From: a virus
Virus record (IMG/VR): IMGVR_UViG_3300037245_000684
Coordinates: 1 to 46,971 of that record
Direction: 5' to 3' (one strand)
DNA length: 46,971 nucleotides
This document shows positions 23,573-30,774 of this stretch, one piece after another. The translations under genes and the position numbers were made by a program. Under the pieces are notes generated by a model. It was not told the DNA's origin and did no database searches. It saw only the letters and a list, made by a program, of their open reading frames with translations. How positions within the stretch are numbered: the first letter of the stretch is position 1; each line of letters opens with the position of its first letter.

Positions 23573-23601
23573 TTAATAGAGCTTTGACTGATTTGGGTCA
23601 A
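23573..23601 (-). promoter_or_regulatory. Putative early minus-strand promoter
   Basis: TTGACC (23601-23596) and TATTAA (23578-23573) on the minus strand are separated by exactly 17 bp. It would drive the minigene, the membrane protein and the genes down to the terminator at 21.95 kb. Confidence 0.6.
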
Positions 23602-23996
23602 ATTGTTCTTCTCTGTAAAGCCAAAGTATACAGTACGGATCGAAGTAAGTCAAATAAAAAATAAAATAAAAGTTTGCCTGAATATCTCACAGGCGGGAAT
23701 ATCACGGCTTGAGCTATAATCTTGCCACCGGATCAATCACTGCATATCAATACTATACCACATTGCAGCGATAAGTCAAGCAACTTACAAAGATAATTTG
23801 TTGGTTCGTTCAAAAGGTGAATGAGTGGGTTTATTTATCGGAATAACACTATCCTGCTAACTTTACCATGTTTTAACACTATCCTGCTGACATTCACCAA
23901 TTTCGGGTTTTTCTGTTGGCGATTCTTATTTTATGCCCGATACTATATTCAGAAGCAACGAACGTAAATTTTATTATTCTTTTAGGAACTGGGATT
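23602..23996. promoter_or_regulatory. Divergent control region with an 18-bp direct repeat
   Basis: This ~395-bp AT-rich gap separates the minus and plus early units. TAACACTATCCTGCTAAC (23844-23861) recurs at 23874-23891 with one change, centres 30 bp (about three helical turns) apart, as expected of an operator or iteron. A TATAAT occurs near 23716 but without a good -35 box. I see no credible gene here. Confidence 0.55.
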
Positions 23997-24308
23997 ATGA
24001 CAACACAAACAAAATGGGTCACACAAGAAGAAGCTGAGGGGAATATTGGAATATACCCTGAGTCCAGCAATGATTGTATATCAGTTGTCTGGGGTTGCGA
24101 AAGTAACGCCGATGCCCACGCCGCTCTGATTGCCTCCGCTCCTGAATTACTGACAGCATTGAAAGCGGCAAGAACTGGTCTTGTGTTGATTCAGAACAAT
24201 GTCCGTGATTCAGTTAAGATCGACCCTAACTGGGATGGTATGGTAGAAATGATAGACACTTACATAGCAAGAAGCGACAAAGCTATCGTCACAGCAGAAA
24301 AGAACTAA
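23997..24308 (+). CDS. Early phage protein with 'DAHAALIASAPELL' motif (103 aa)
   Basis: The ATG at 23997 follows TAGGAACTGGG; an upstream extension has no ribosome site. The motif 'NADAHAALIASAPELLTALKAA' near residues 36-58 is shared by a very widespread set of small phage proteins of unknown function (pattern AnArLIAAAPeLLeaL). It is the first gene of the plus-strand early region. Confidence 0.7.
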   Translation: MTTQTKWVTQEEAEGNIGIYPESSNDCISVVWGCESNADAHAALIASAPELLTALKAARTGLVLIQNNVRDSVKIDPNWDGMVEMIDTYIARSDKAIVTAEKN

Positions 24309-24319
24309 ACCAGTTCCAG

Positions 24320-24371
24320 GCCCTCCCCTTTCCTGCGTAGGGATCGGGCGGGGGCTTTAATTTACTTTTTA
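24320..24371 (+). terminator. Possible terminator after first early gene
   Basis: GCCCTCCCC (from 24320) can pair with GGGCGGGGGC (to 24355) with one mismatch and wobble pairs, followed by TTTAATTTACTTTTT. The stem is imperfect, so the call is tentative; partial read-through would be expected. Confidence 0.4.
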
Positions 24372-24383
24372 AGGACACGAAAC

Positions 24384-24644
24384 ATGATGAAATTTCAAGC
24401 GGTACGAAAGCACAATAAAGTCCCGGTGATGACTGGGATCGGCAAAAAAAAGAAAATAGCGACGTTTATCTGCTATATTGACCCATTCAGTCGGCTTGGT
24501 ACAAGGCTAGTTCCTCGCGGCGAGATTATCGTATGCAAGATAAAGGGGGTTCCTGGTCCGACATTCAGTGCCGGAGGCAAAACAATAGAACGTCCCCGGC
24601 AGTTATTCACTCGGTTCTTCGATTTCTATGAGGTGGCAAAATGA
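24384..24644 (+). CDS. Early protein of unknown function (86 aa)
   Basis: A basic, beta-looking protein (MMKFQAVRKHNKVPVMTG, then a GKKKK run). Its stop overlaps the next start (ATGATAATG). No recognised domain. A double ATG makes the exact first residue uncertain by one codon. Confidence 0.6.
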   Translation: MMKFQAVRKHNKVPVMTGIGKKKKIATFICYIDPFSRLGTRLVPRGEIIVCKIKGVPGPTFSAGGKTIERPRQLFTRFFDFYEVAK

Positions 24645-24865
24645 TAATGATACTCGAAGAAAAGCATCTGTCGATACTCAATCACACTGAAACGAGGGCT
24701 GCAAATAGACATTTCCACGGAAACCCGGACGGAATGTCTGATCTCGTGGATGCTGGGTTAATGAAATTGATCGGGAACCCTTCGCCAATTTTCCCAGACA
24801 AAATATTCACTATTACCGAAGAGGGTAGTAAGCGACTTAGCCGAATTAAGAACGCCGTAGCTTAA
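24641..24865 (+). CDS. Small winged-helix-like early protein (74 aa)
   Basis: MIMILEEKHLSILNHTETRA is followed by 'MSDLVDAGLMKLIGN' and 'DKIFTITEEGSKRLSRI'. The helix-helix-strand pattern ending in 'fTITeeGkkrL' is typical of short winged-helix proteins. It overlaps the preceding gene by 4 nt. A transcriptional role is possible; identity unproven. Confidence 0.6.
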   Translation: MIMILEEKHLSILNHTETRAANRHFHGNPDGMSDLVDAGLMKLIGNPSPIFPDKIFTITEEGSKRLSRIKNAVA

Positions 24866-24930
24866 AATCAAGCTTGCAAGGGTTATTGGAAGACTAGAAT
24901 AAGCAGTAATTTAATAGGGAGATAGAAGCA

Positions 24931-25167
24931 ATGATAATCAGGATAGTCTACAAGGCCAGTAAAGGTTCATGGTTTTGGATTCTTGAGACCGACCGTGGGA
25001 ATGCAGTGTGTATCAGTAGTAATTCTTGCTCTATGGATGGCGGGTACACAAGAAAAACAGGGGCGGTTAAGGCGGCTTGGAGATTTATTGACCGCAATTT
25101 TGATTCAAATATTCGTCTCAAGATGTACTTGAGCTTTACCGGCATACTTATCGGCAATAGGAATTAA
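24931..25167 (+). CDS. DUF1508/YegP-like small protein (78 aa)
   Basis: The pattern 'ASKGSWFWILETDRGNAVCIS...YTRKTGAVKAAWRFIDRN' matches the single YegP/DUF1508 repeat (fyWrL...NG..i..SegY.sk..a...i..vk). A ribosome site GGGAGATAG precedes the ATG. YegP-like proteins are common small phage and bacterial proteins of unclear function. Confidence 0.6.
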   Translation: MIIRIVYKASKGSWFWILETDRGNAVCISSNSCSMDGGYTRKTGAVKAAWRFIDRNFDSNIRLKMYLSFTGILIGNRN

Positions 25168-25201
25168 CCAGCCCCACACGGGCTATAAAGGAGAATAAGA
25201 A

Positions 25202-25477
25202 GTGCTTAGATTAAACGGACTCCTCCCTGAAGACGTAGACTACAGGATCGCTCAAAGGGCATTGCTCGAAGACTTACTGTATTACACAGAGAAGTTTTCA
25301 ATGCGAAAAAGAGTGATGATGCGAATGAGGTTCCGGGATGGTTACACTTATTCGGAGATCGGAGCTGCTTTCGGGTTTTCAGATACCAAAGCCAAACGTC
25401 AAATCGTGGCATTATGCAAAATTGCGGCGACAAACAAAGAAAAAGACTGTTGTAGTATGAAAGGTAATCCAGCATGA
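25202..25477 (+). CDS. Sigma-70 region 4-like helix-turn-helix protein (91 aa, GTG start)
   Basis: After a strong AAAGGAGAATAAG site the gene starts with GTG at 25202. Residues ~33-80 ('MRKRVMMRMRFRDGYTYSEIGAAFGFSDTKAKRQIVALCKIA') have the order of sigma region 4: a helix giving fixed length, 'YtysEIGaaFGfs..kakrqi' as HTH. It could redirect host RNA polymerase or act as a small activator. It is the only obvious transcription factor candidate in the early region and overlaps the next gene by 4 nt. Confidence 0.6.
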   Translation: MLRLNGLLPEDVDYRIAQRALLEDLLYYTEKFSMRKRVMMRMRFRDGYTYSEIGAAFGFSDTKAKRQIVALCKIAATNKEKDCCSMKGNPA

Positions 25478-25824
25478 AACCACTGAAAGCCATAAAATCA
25501 CTAATTTCCGGACTTCTCGCTACAGTTTCCCCGAAGAACTTCGCCGATTGTGGCGTAAAGGTTGACGTGTCCCCAGACGATGACAGGGCGCCTGATGATA
25601 AATTGCTCGTAGAGGCTCATGGTATTATGACTAAAGCTGCCGCAACTATAGTAAGTCTCGAAAAGAAGCTCACCGCCGCTACTGATGCTCTCATGCAGAT
25701 TGAATGCTTGACGCAAGGTGCAAGAAGCACAGAATCGGTTATGAAACATACTGGCGTAAAAACAGAGCTTATCTGTAAAGCGAACATACTTTCACAGGAC
25801 GCTCGGCGGGCAACTCAGGCATAA
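25474..25824 (+). CDS. Early protein of unknown function (116 aa)
   Basis: A short basic, weakly hydrophobic N-terminus (MKPLKAIKSLISGLLATVS) precedes an acidic linker ('DVSPDDDRAPDDK') and a long helix rich in Ala, Leu and Lys. It could be a membrane-tethered helical protein. Translationally coupled to the sigma-like gene. Not recognised. Confidence 0.55.
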   Translation: MKPLKAIKSLISGLLATVSPKNFADCGVKVDVSPDDDRAPDDKLLVEAHGIMTKAAATIVSLEKKLTAATDALMQIECLTQGARSTESVMKHTGVKTELICKANILSQDARRATQA

Positions 25825-25853
25825 ACTAAAACAGTATTTTAATGGAGATTGAC

Positions 25854-26372
25854 ATGGACAATGAAATGATCAAAGCGTTAAAAGAAAACAGATTACCAGT
25901 TTGTTATATGAGTGAAGACTTGCGAACTACTATGCTTTCGATGGATAAGAGGCTGTTTAGGCTTTTGATAGATACTAGCTCTTGTCACGTTCCAGGGTGG
26001 AGATACCTACCTAAAACTGCAAGCCGGGCATGGGGAAACGTAAGCGGGAATTACATCTATACGCTTATTCCTGATTACGCCGAGAAGCCGAAGGTGGTGG
26101 AGTGTCAAGTTGAAGAAAGGGACGGGGAATTAAAGTACGAATACAATACAGACTCGCAGATTTACATGCTACTAATGCAGGCGGTTAACGATCTTGACTT
26201 CATCGGCTTTAAGTACGATGACGACAGGATCGAAAACGAAAATCACCGGCTTTGTCCGTCACCGAGGTTATATATGGACAAAGCTTCTGGGCTTACATTT
26301 CTGAATATAGACTTTAAGTACCTAGCTGACTACGAAGTCCTCACTCCCACCGCCGTACTGTTCAAGGCATAA
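25854..26372 (+). CDS. Early protein of unknown function (172 aa)
   Basis: I choose ATG 25854 (MDNEMIKALKENRLPVCYMS) because TGGAG lies 7 nt before it; an in-frame ATG at 25842 overlaps that site. The sequence has several Tyr/Trp-containing strands ('HVPGWRYLPKTASRAWGNVSG') and 'YEYNTDSQIYMLLMQAVNDLDFIGFKY'. No family is recognised. Confidence 0.6.
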   Translation: MDNEMIKALKENRLPVCYMSEDLRTTMLSMDKRLFRLLIDTSSCHVPGWRYLPKTASRAWGNVSGNYIYTLIPDYAEKPKVVECQVEERDGELKYEYNTDSQIYMLLMQAVNDLDFIGFKYDDDRIENENHRLCPSPRLYMDKASGLTFLNIDFKYLADYEVLTPTAVLFKA

Positions 26373-26419
26373 ACTAAAATAAAGAATATTAGTAGTAAAT
26401 TAGTAGTTGGAGAAATGCA

Positions 26420-26584
26420 ATGAGCTTGATAGATGATATTGACGAAATGATTGAAATCTGCGACAAAATAATTGGCTCAAAATACGATTCACTTTCAATG
26501 GACTGTTTCGGTAAGCCTTACAGTGAGCTTGAAGCAGATGAACAAATAACAATTAGAGATATTTTTGACGAGAGGAACGAGTAA
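26420..26584 (+). CDS. Small acidic protein (54 aa)
   Basis: ATG at 26420 after TTGGAGAA; encodes MSLIDDIDEMIEICDKIIGS and ends FDERNE at 26584, 2 nt before the next ATG. It is strongly acidic with amphipathic helices. The tight placement in the operon and good ribosome site support a real gene. No function is evident. Confidence 0.6.
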   Translation: MSLIDDIDEMIEICDKIIGSKYDSLSMDCFGKPYSELEADEQITIRDIFDERNE

Positions 26585-26586
26585 TT

Positions 26587-27366
26587 ATGAGTACCGAACT
26601 AATAGTATTTAAAGAATTTGAAGCAAATCTGGCAGGACTTGAAGAATCTAACGCAAGTATGGAATTTGAGAACACGCCGGACGGCATAGCAGAACGCCGG
26701 GCATGGTACAAAACGCTCCGTAAGGGGACTAATGCACTTGACAAACTCCGTAAGGAAACAGGTGCGGACTACTTGAGGCTTAAGCGTGAGGTTGACGCCG
26801 AAGCTAAGGGTATTCAGGTTCGTTTGGATGCTATGGAGATACCGCACAAAATCGTGCTTGACGAGATCAAGGCTGCTGAAGATAAAGAGATCGCCGATCT
26901 CGCTGAAAAGAACCGGCTTGCTGCTGAAATCGAAGTTGACGAGCGAATGGCGTATCTTGAAAACGGCGAAAGAAAATTGAAAGCTGCCGAAGATAAGATT
27001 GCCGAGGAAGCCGCCGCACTCAAAGCCACTGCTGACCGAATTGAGCGAGAAACGAAAGCTGCCGCAATTACAGCCTCGGCAGTCAAAGAAGCCGTTAAGG
27101 AGTCAGTGCAGGTCACTATAACCAGCGAAACTGCGAAGACTCACGAAGCCAACGGCATCCGCATCGCCAAAGAGCTTGAAGAAAAGAACAAACAGGATGA
27201 ACTTGACGAAAAAGAGCGGTTACGGGTTGCTGATGTTGAGCATCAAAACAAAATCCAAGGCGAGATTTACAGGAAATTAAGGCTTTATGTTGATCCTAAC
27301 ACAACACAGAGCATTCTTGACGCTATCGTTGCTGGCGAAATCCCACATATCGAAATTATTTACTAA
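26587..27366 (+). CDS. Coiled-coil protein of the recombination cluster (259 aa)
   Basis: Residues ~45-215 are almost continuous Glu/Lys/Ala/Arg-rich helix, including repeated 'AAEDKI', 'AAEDKE' stretches. The C-terminal ~35 residues ('IYRKLRLYVDPNTTQSILDAIVAGEIPHIEI') form a compact domain. Proteins with this plan sit just upstream of exonuclease/annealing pairs in many phages and probably assist recombination. It is separated from the exonuclease by a mobile HNH gene that likely inserted here. Confidence 0.6.
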   Translation: MSTELIVFKEFEANLAGLEESNASMEFENTPDGIAERRAWYKTLRKGTNALDKLRKETGADYLRLKREVDAEAKGIQVRLDAMEIPHKIVLDEIKAAEDKEIADLAEKNRLAAEIEVDERMAYLENGERKLKAAEDKIAEEAAALKATADRIERETKAAAITASAVKEAVKESVQVTITSETAKTHEANGIRIAKELEEKNKQDELDEKERLRVADVEHQNKIQGEIYRKLRLYVDPNTTQSILDAIVAGEIPHIEIIY

Positions 27367-27372
27367 TATTAC

Positions 27373-27491
27373 TTGACTTTCACCCGAAATAGGTTATTAT
27401 TATGTTATGCGACGTAGTACCACAAAATCAAAAGAAGTCATCCAGGGGCAATCCGGGCTCGCGCCCTTCCTGCGTCGCAACCCTGGGTGGC
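27373..27491 (+). promoter_or_regulatory. Promoter and pseudoknot-order leader of plus HNH gene 1
   Basis: TTGACT (27373-27378) and TATTAT (27395-27400) form a promoter with 16-bp spacing. In the leader, TGCGACG (27408-27414) pairs with CGTCGCA (27473-27479), and GTCATCCAGGG (27437-27447) pairs with CCCTGGGTGGC (27481-27491, two G-U pairs). GGGC-TCGC-GCCC (27455-27466) is a hairpin between them. The order a-b-c-c'-a'-b' is a pseudoknot. Confidence 0.6.
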
Positions 27492-27512
27492 TCTTATTTT
27501 GGGAGTCATACC

Positions 27513-28001
27513 ATGAAAAAAATACCACTCACTAAAGGACTGTCAGCGATAGTAGATGATGCCGACTACGAAGAACTAAGCCGCCATAAATGGTACGCTA
27601 TGAAAAACACCTACGGCGGCTTTCTGGCTAGAAGATCTACTTTTATAGACGGAAAACATGGCAAAGTATGGATGCACCGTTTTTTGTTGGGCCTTAAAAA
27701 AGGAGATAATATGGTTGGGGATCACATCAATCACAATACGCTTGATAATAGAAGATTTAATCTCCGCAAATGCACCCAAGGACAAAACCTTTGCAATATG
27801 AGTCCGAACAAAAACACAAGCTCTCAATACAAGGGCGTTAGCTTTAATAAACAATGCCGTAAATGGGACGCCAGAATCAGTAAGAATGGCGTGCAGCATT
27901 GTTTGCAGTTATTTGAAACAGAGGAACTTGCGGCACTTGCTTACAACGAAAAAGCAAAAGAGTTACATGGCGAATTCGCGCATTTAAATAAAATCAATTA
28001 G
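27513..28001 (+). CDS. HNH homing endonuclease with AP2 domain (162 aa)
   Basis: The ATG at 27513 (MKKIPLTKGLSAIVDDADYE) has a GGGAG site; an earlier in-frame ATG at 27402 would be inside the structured leader. The start 'IPLTKGLSAIVDDADYEELSRHKWYA' is shared with the gene at 39386. The HNH core is 'GDHINHNTLDNRRFNLRKC', with Asn where the family more often has Asp-Gly. An AP2-like domain follows ('SQYKGVSFNKQCRKWDARIS...LAALAYNEKAKELHGEFAHLN'). It splits the coiled-coil gene from the exonuclease gene. Confidence 0.92.
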   Translation: MKKIPLTKGLSAIVDDADYEELSRHKWYAMKNTYGGFLARRSTFIDGKHGKVWMHRFLLGLKKGDNMVGDHINHNTLDNRRFNLRKCTQGQNLCNMSPNKNTSSQYKGVSFNKQCRKWDARISKNGVQHCLQLFETEELAALAYNEKAKELHGEFAHLNKIN

Positions 28002-28011
28002 GAGTTATAAA

Positions 28012-28629
28012 ATGGAAACAAAGTACCCAGTCACGCATCATATGAAGCAGGGAAGCGAACTCTGGCATAATATTAAGCGAGGTAAGATAAGTTCCTCAAA
28101 CTTTCACATAGCAATCAGTACCGGCAAGGGCCGAAAAGACCTGCTGAAAACTCTACGTAATGAGCGAATGGGCGTAATTAGCTTAGATCGCTTCATTAGC
28201 GAGCCTATGAAACGTGGGACCGAGATGGAGCCTGAAGCCCGTGAATTCTACGAGAAATTAAACGGCTGCGAAGTCAAGCAAGTCGGCTTTATTGAAATGA
28301 GCGAATATATAGGTACAAGCACTGATGGCCTCCTGAATGACGATGGTGTACTGGAAATAAAAAACCCGAACTCATCAACTCACCTGGATTGGATTTTCGC
28401 CAACAAACTACCGATGACTCACAGGCATCAAGTGCAGGGCGGTTTATGGGTCACTGGTCGGCAATACTGCGATTTTGTGAGCTATGACCCAAGAGTTACC
28501 AAGAAACCGTATTGGTGCATCAGGGTCGAACGTGACGAAACTATTATCGCTGAATTAGATGTCAAGCTCGGCAAATTCGTTAATGAACTGAAAATGATAA
28601 TGGCCCAAATTGAAGGCCCGAAATTTTAG
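28012..28629 (+). CDS. YqaJ/lambda-exo-type recombination exonuclease (205 aa)
   Basis: Recognisable motifs: 'GSELWHNIKRGKISSSN' (14-30), 'RGTEMEPEAREFY' (68-80), 'IGTSTDGLL' with the catalytic Asp105, 'LEIKNPN' with Glu115 and Lys117, and 'HQVQGGLWVTGRQYCDFVSYDP' (139-160). This is the PD-(D/E)XK fold of YqaJ recombinases, which resect duplex ends 5' to 3'. It pairs with the ERF annealing protein that follows after an 11-nt gap, giving a two-component recombination system for replication and end joining. Confidence 0.92.
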   Translation: METKYPVTHHMKQGSELWHNIKRGKISSSNFHIAISTGKGRKDLLKTLRNERMGVISLDRFISEPMKRGTEMEPEAREFYEKLNGCEVKQVGFIEMSEYIGTSTDGLLNDDGVLEIKNPNSSTHLDWIFANKLPMTHRHQVQGGLWVTGRQYCDFVSYDPRVTKKPYWCIRVERDETIIAELDVKLGKFVNELKMIMAQIEGPKF

Positions 28630-28639
28630 GAGATTTACC

Positions 28640-29485
28640 GTGGAACAAGAACTAGTAGACAAGCAGACGGAAGTAAATGAATTGGAAGTATCGATCCCGA
28701 AACCGCAGGCGTTGGCCATAAACCCAGACGCACCGCTGATGGTTCAGGTCATGCAGGCTGTAGCTTCTGGTATCAAAATAGACACCGATACCATAAAAGC
28801 GATGCAGGATATAGTCCGACAAGAAAAAGACGATGCCGCAAAGCTGGCTTTTGCTACCAATTTTACTCTAGCACAGGCTGGTATAGGCGGTGTTGTAAAG
28901 ACAAGGAAAAATAAACAAACGGATAGTATGTATGCCGGGCTTGATGATGTTATTGAAATGTCAAAGGCCGTATGCTCTAAACATAATTTTTCGGTTACTT
29001 TCTCTGAAGGCTCGACCGAGGCTAAGGAGCATATCCGAATAATCGCTACCGTCTTACATAAAGATGGACATAAGGAACTGTATCATTATGACGTTCCTCT
29101 TGGCGGAAAAGGCATAAAGGGCGTTGTTAATATGACAGCGATCCACGCCAAAGCTACTTCTGTGTCGTATGGCCAGAGATATTTACTGTGTATGATCTGG
29201 AATATCCCCACAAAAGACAATGACGGCAATAGCGGCAATCCTGGTAACACCGACAAGCCCGGGCCTACTGTTGAACCACCAAACGAAAAAGAAACAGAAG
29301 TCTTGCAGTTAATCGCTGATAAAATCCCGCCAAAAGATGGGTATGTCGTTAGCTTGCGGAAAATAGGAGCTCTTTGTTTCGCTTCGTACAGTAAGTACCC
29401 TTACGATTTAACCGCTGTGACTGCTATCGCTGAATGGATCACGACTTCCCATCAAGATTCGCAGGTATATAACGACATAAGATAA
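28640..29485 (+). CDS. erf: ERF-family single-strand annealing protein (281 aa, GTG start)
   Basis: A GTG at 28640 follows TTAGGAGA; a longer reading to 28610 would begin within the exonuclease gene. 'KLAFATNFTLAQAGIGGVVKTRKNKQTDSMYAGLDDVIEMSKAVCSKHNFSVTFS' followed by 'IIATVLHKDGHKELYHYDVPL' and 'SYGQRYLLCMIWNIPTKDNDGN' are the signature of ERF proteins (P22 Erf type). They bind and anneal ssDNA, here partnered with the YqaJ nuclease. The C-terminal ~75 residues form a separate helical extension. Confidence 0.9.
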   Translation: MEQELVDKQTEVNELEVSIPKPQALAINPDAPLMVQVMQAVASGIKIDTDTIKAMQDIVRQEKDDAAKLAFATNFTLAQAGIGGVVKTRKNKQTDSMYAGLDDVIEMSKAVCSKHNFSVTFSEGSTEAKEHIRIIATVLHKDGHKELYHYDVPLGGKGIKGVVNMTAIHAKATSVSYGQRYLLCMIWNIPTKDNDGNSGNPGNTDKPGPTVEPPNEKETEVLQLIADKIPPKDGYVVSLRKIGALCFASYSKYPYDLTAVTAIAEWITTSHQDSQVYNDIR

Positions 29486-29494
29486 AACAAATCA

Positions 29495-29613
29495 GATGGC
29501 TCGCGTGAGTCATCGACCCGGCGGTCTGGTAATCTTCGCCGACTCGCCTGACCGTCGGGCATTTTAAAATAACCGGCTGAGACATAAAGGCACGATGCCT
29601 GACTCTACCAGCC
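29495..29613 (+). ncRNA. Structured intergenic RNA of three hairpins (function unknown)
   Basis: The 201-bp gap after erf has no gene but three stems: GATGGCTC/GAGTCATC (29495-29502/29507-29514, loop GCGT, one G-U), CCCGGCGGTC/GACCGTCGGG (29517-29526/29550-29559, one G-U), and GGCTG/CAGCC (29575-29579/29609-29613) enclosing AGGCA-CGA-TGCCT (29588-29600). The second stem is followed by ATTTTAAAAT and could act as a terminator. I recognise no known RNA family and no tRNA. Confidence 0.45.
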
Positions 29614-29686
29614 AAGTAACTATCTCCATTGCGGTCGAGGGATTGACTGCTTTGGGGGTTTTAATTAACTTTATAGGAGAAGTATT

Positions 29687-30214
29687 ATGGCACGACAAAC
29701 ATTCAAAGGCGGCTCTGTATTGATGACCGGCGATGACATGATGGCTGCTCTTGAAGCGGCGTATAATAGACGCGGTTTGTATGAAACAGAATGCTCTTAT
29801 TGTATACATGAAGATTCCAGCGATGCTGAGTATGATGAATTTTGCGAAGGTTGTTCAATTTCAGATACCGACCTTAGTTGCAGTTGTCATATAAACCCGC
29901 CATGCAGTAAGTGCGTAGAGTCTGCTTTTGAGCCGTCTTCTAATTTGGTGAATTACCAGCAACACAAAAACGGCAAAAAGAAATGGGAATGCTTTAAGGC
30001 GGATAAAGAAGTTTGCGATAAGCTACAGTTGATTGAAGATGCAAAGCTTGAGTTGTCCGCTGAAATACTCACGACCGGGGAAGTTGCTATTTACATTGAC
30101 GATGGAATAGACTTCGGCAATAACGAAGCTATCGAGATATGTGAGCGAGTAAAGTACAAGCAAGTAATGTGTAAAATGATAATGGACTACTCAATACAGT
30201 CCACGGTAGTTTAA
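29687..30214 (+). CDS. Cys-rich early protein (175 aa)
   Basis: Residues ~36-85 contain ten Cys in the pattern 'CSYCIHED...CEGCSISDTDLSCSCHINPPCSKC', suggesting two zinc sites. The C-terminal half is mixed helix and strand. A TATAGGAGAAG site precedes the ATG. Function unknown; zinc binding is the only visible property. Confidence 0.6.
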   Translation: MARQTFKGGSVLMTGDDMMAALEAAYNRRGLYETECSYCIHEDSSDAEYDEFCEGCSISDTDLSCSCHINPPCSKCVESAFEPSSNLVNYQQHKNGKKKWECFKADKEVCDKLQLIEDAKLELSAEILTTGEVAIYIDDGIDFGNNEAIEICERVKYKQVMCKMIMDYSIQSTVV

Positions 30215-30238
30215 TAACCTTTATAGGAGAATAAGAAG

Positions 30239-30607
30239 ATGAGCGATAAAGAAATAACAGATTGCCCTTTTTGCGGTAGCGAAAATGTCAAAGCTATACT
30301 GCTTGGCGGGTTCTTTAAATGTTCCTGCGAGATGTGTGACTCAAGTAGCTGCTTATGTACAACTGAAAATATAGCTATTCAAGCGTGGAACGGACGTGTT
30401 AATCCTCTCGATAAACCTAGAGGATTCGATGTTGACCACCTGTATGAAGTAGACGCCACCCACACCGACCCCGTCCAGCAAGAAACAGCCACCTGCCTGA
30501 AGTACCGACAGCGGGCAAGGGAGGCGGAGGCGGCGTTGAAGGAATGTCAAGCTAAATTAGACGTGGCTACGAAAGCGGCATGGACTGAAAAAGGAGATAA
30601 GCCATGA
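30239..30607 (+). CDS. Lar-like restriction alleviation domain protein (122 aa)
   Basis: 'CPFCGSENVKAILLGGFFKCSCEMC' followed by '...ENIAIQAWNGRV' is the Lar_restr_allev zinc-ribbon signature (CPFCGs...C..C......A...WN.R). Rac-prophage Lar relieves type I restriction by modulating methylation. The C-terminal half is a helical coiled region ('YRQRAREAEAALKECQAKLD'). Domain proteins of this kind are often of unproven function. It shares 4 nt with the next small gene. Confidence 0.7.
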   Translation: MSDKEITDCPFCGSENVKAILLGGFFKCSCEMCDSSSCLCTTENIAIQAWNGRVNPLDKPRGFDVDHLYEVDATHTDPVQQETATCLKYRQRAREAEAALKECQAKLDVATKAAWTEKGDKP

Positions 30608-30774
30608 GAAAAACAATACTTCTGATCATAATAATAATCGCATCGGCATACACAGGTGCATATCTCGGGCCTGAAAAGCTGAATAAGGCTGGCTCTATCG
30701 CAGTGAGTGAATCTATCAAGTGCGTTAAGGTTGGCTGTAATTATATCAAAACTCAATGGGAGAAACCAGAATGA
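30604..30774 (+). CDS. Small single-pass membrane protein (56 aa)
   Basis: ATG 30604 opens MRKTILLIIIIIASAYTGAY and the frame ends at 30774. One N-terminal transmembrane or signal-anchor segment is followed by ~35 mixed residues with two Cys. Both ends overlap neighbouring genes (ATGA type). Orientation and role unknown. Confidence 0.6.
   Translation: MRKTILLIIIIIASAYTGAYLGPEKLNKAGSIAVSESIKCVKVGCNYIKTQWEKPE

Noticed and set aside
23916-23996. N-terminal extension of the 103-aa gene with a hydrophobic leader
   Set aside because: The extension depends on a TTG without ribosome site and crosses the likely promoter region; ATG 23997 has a site.
27408-27491. HDV-like or group I ribozyme core before HNH gene 1
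   Set aside because: Topology is partly similar, but the HDV P3-P1' adjacency, catalytic C region and P4 are absent, and no group I P7/G-binding site is seen.
28610-28639. Longer N-terminus of the ERF protein
   Set aside because: It starts at a TTG inside the exonuclease gene, whereas GTG 28640 has TTAGGAGA at correct spacing.
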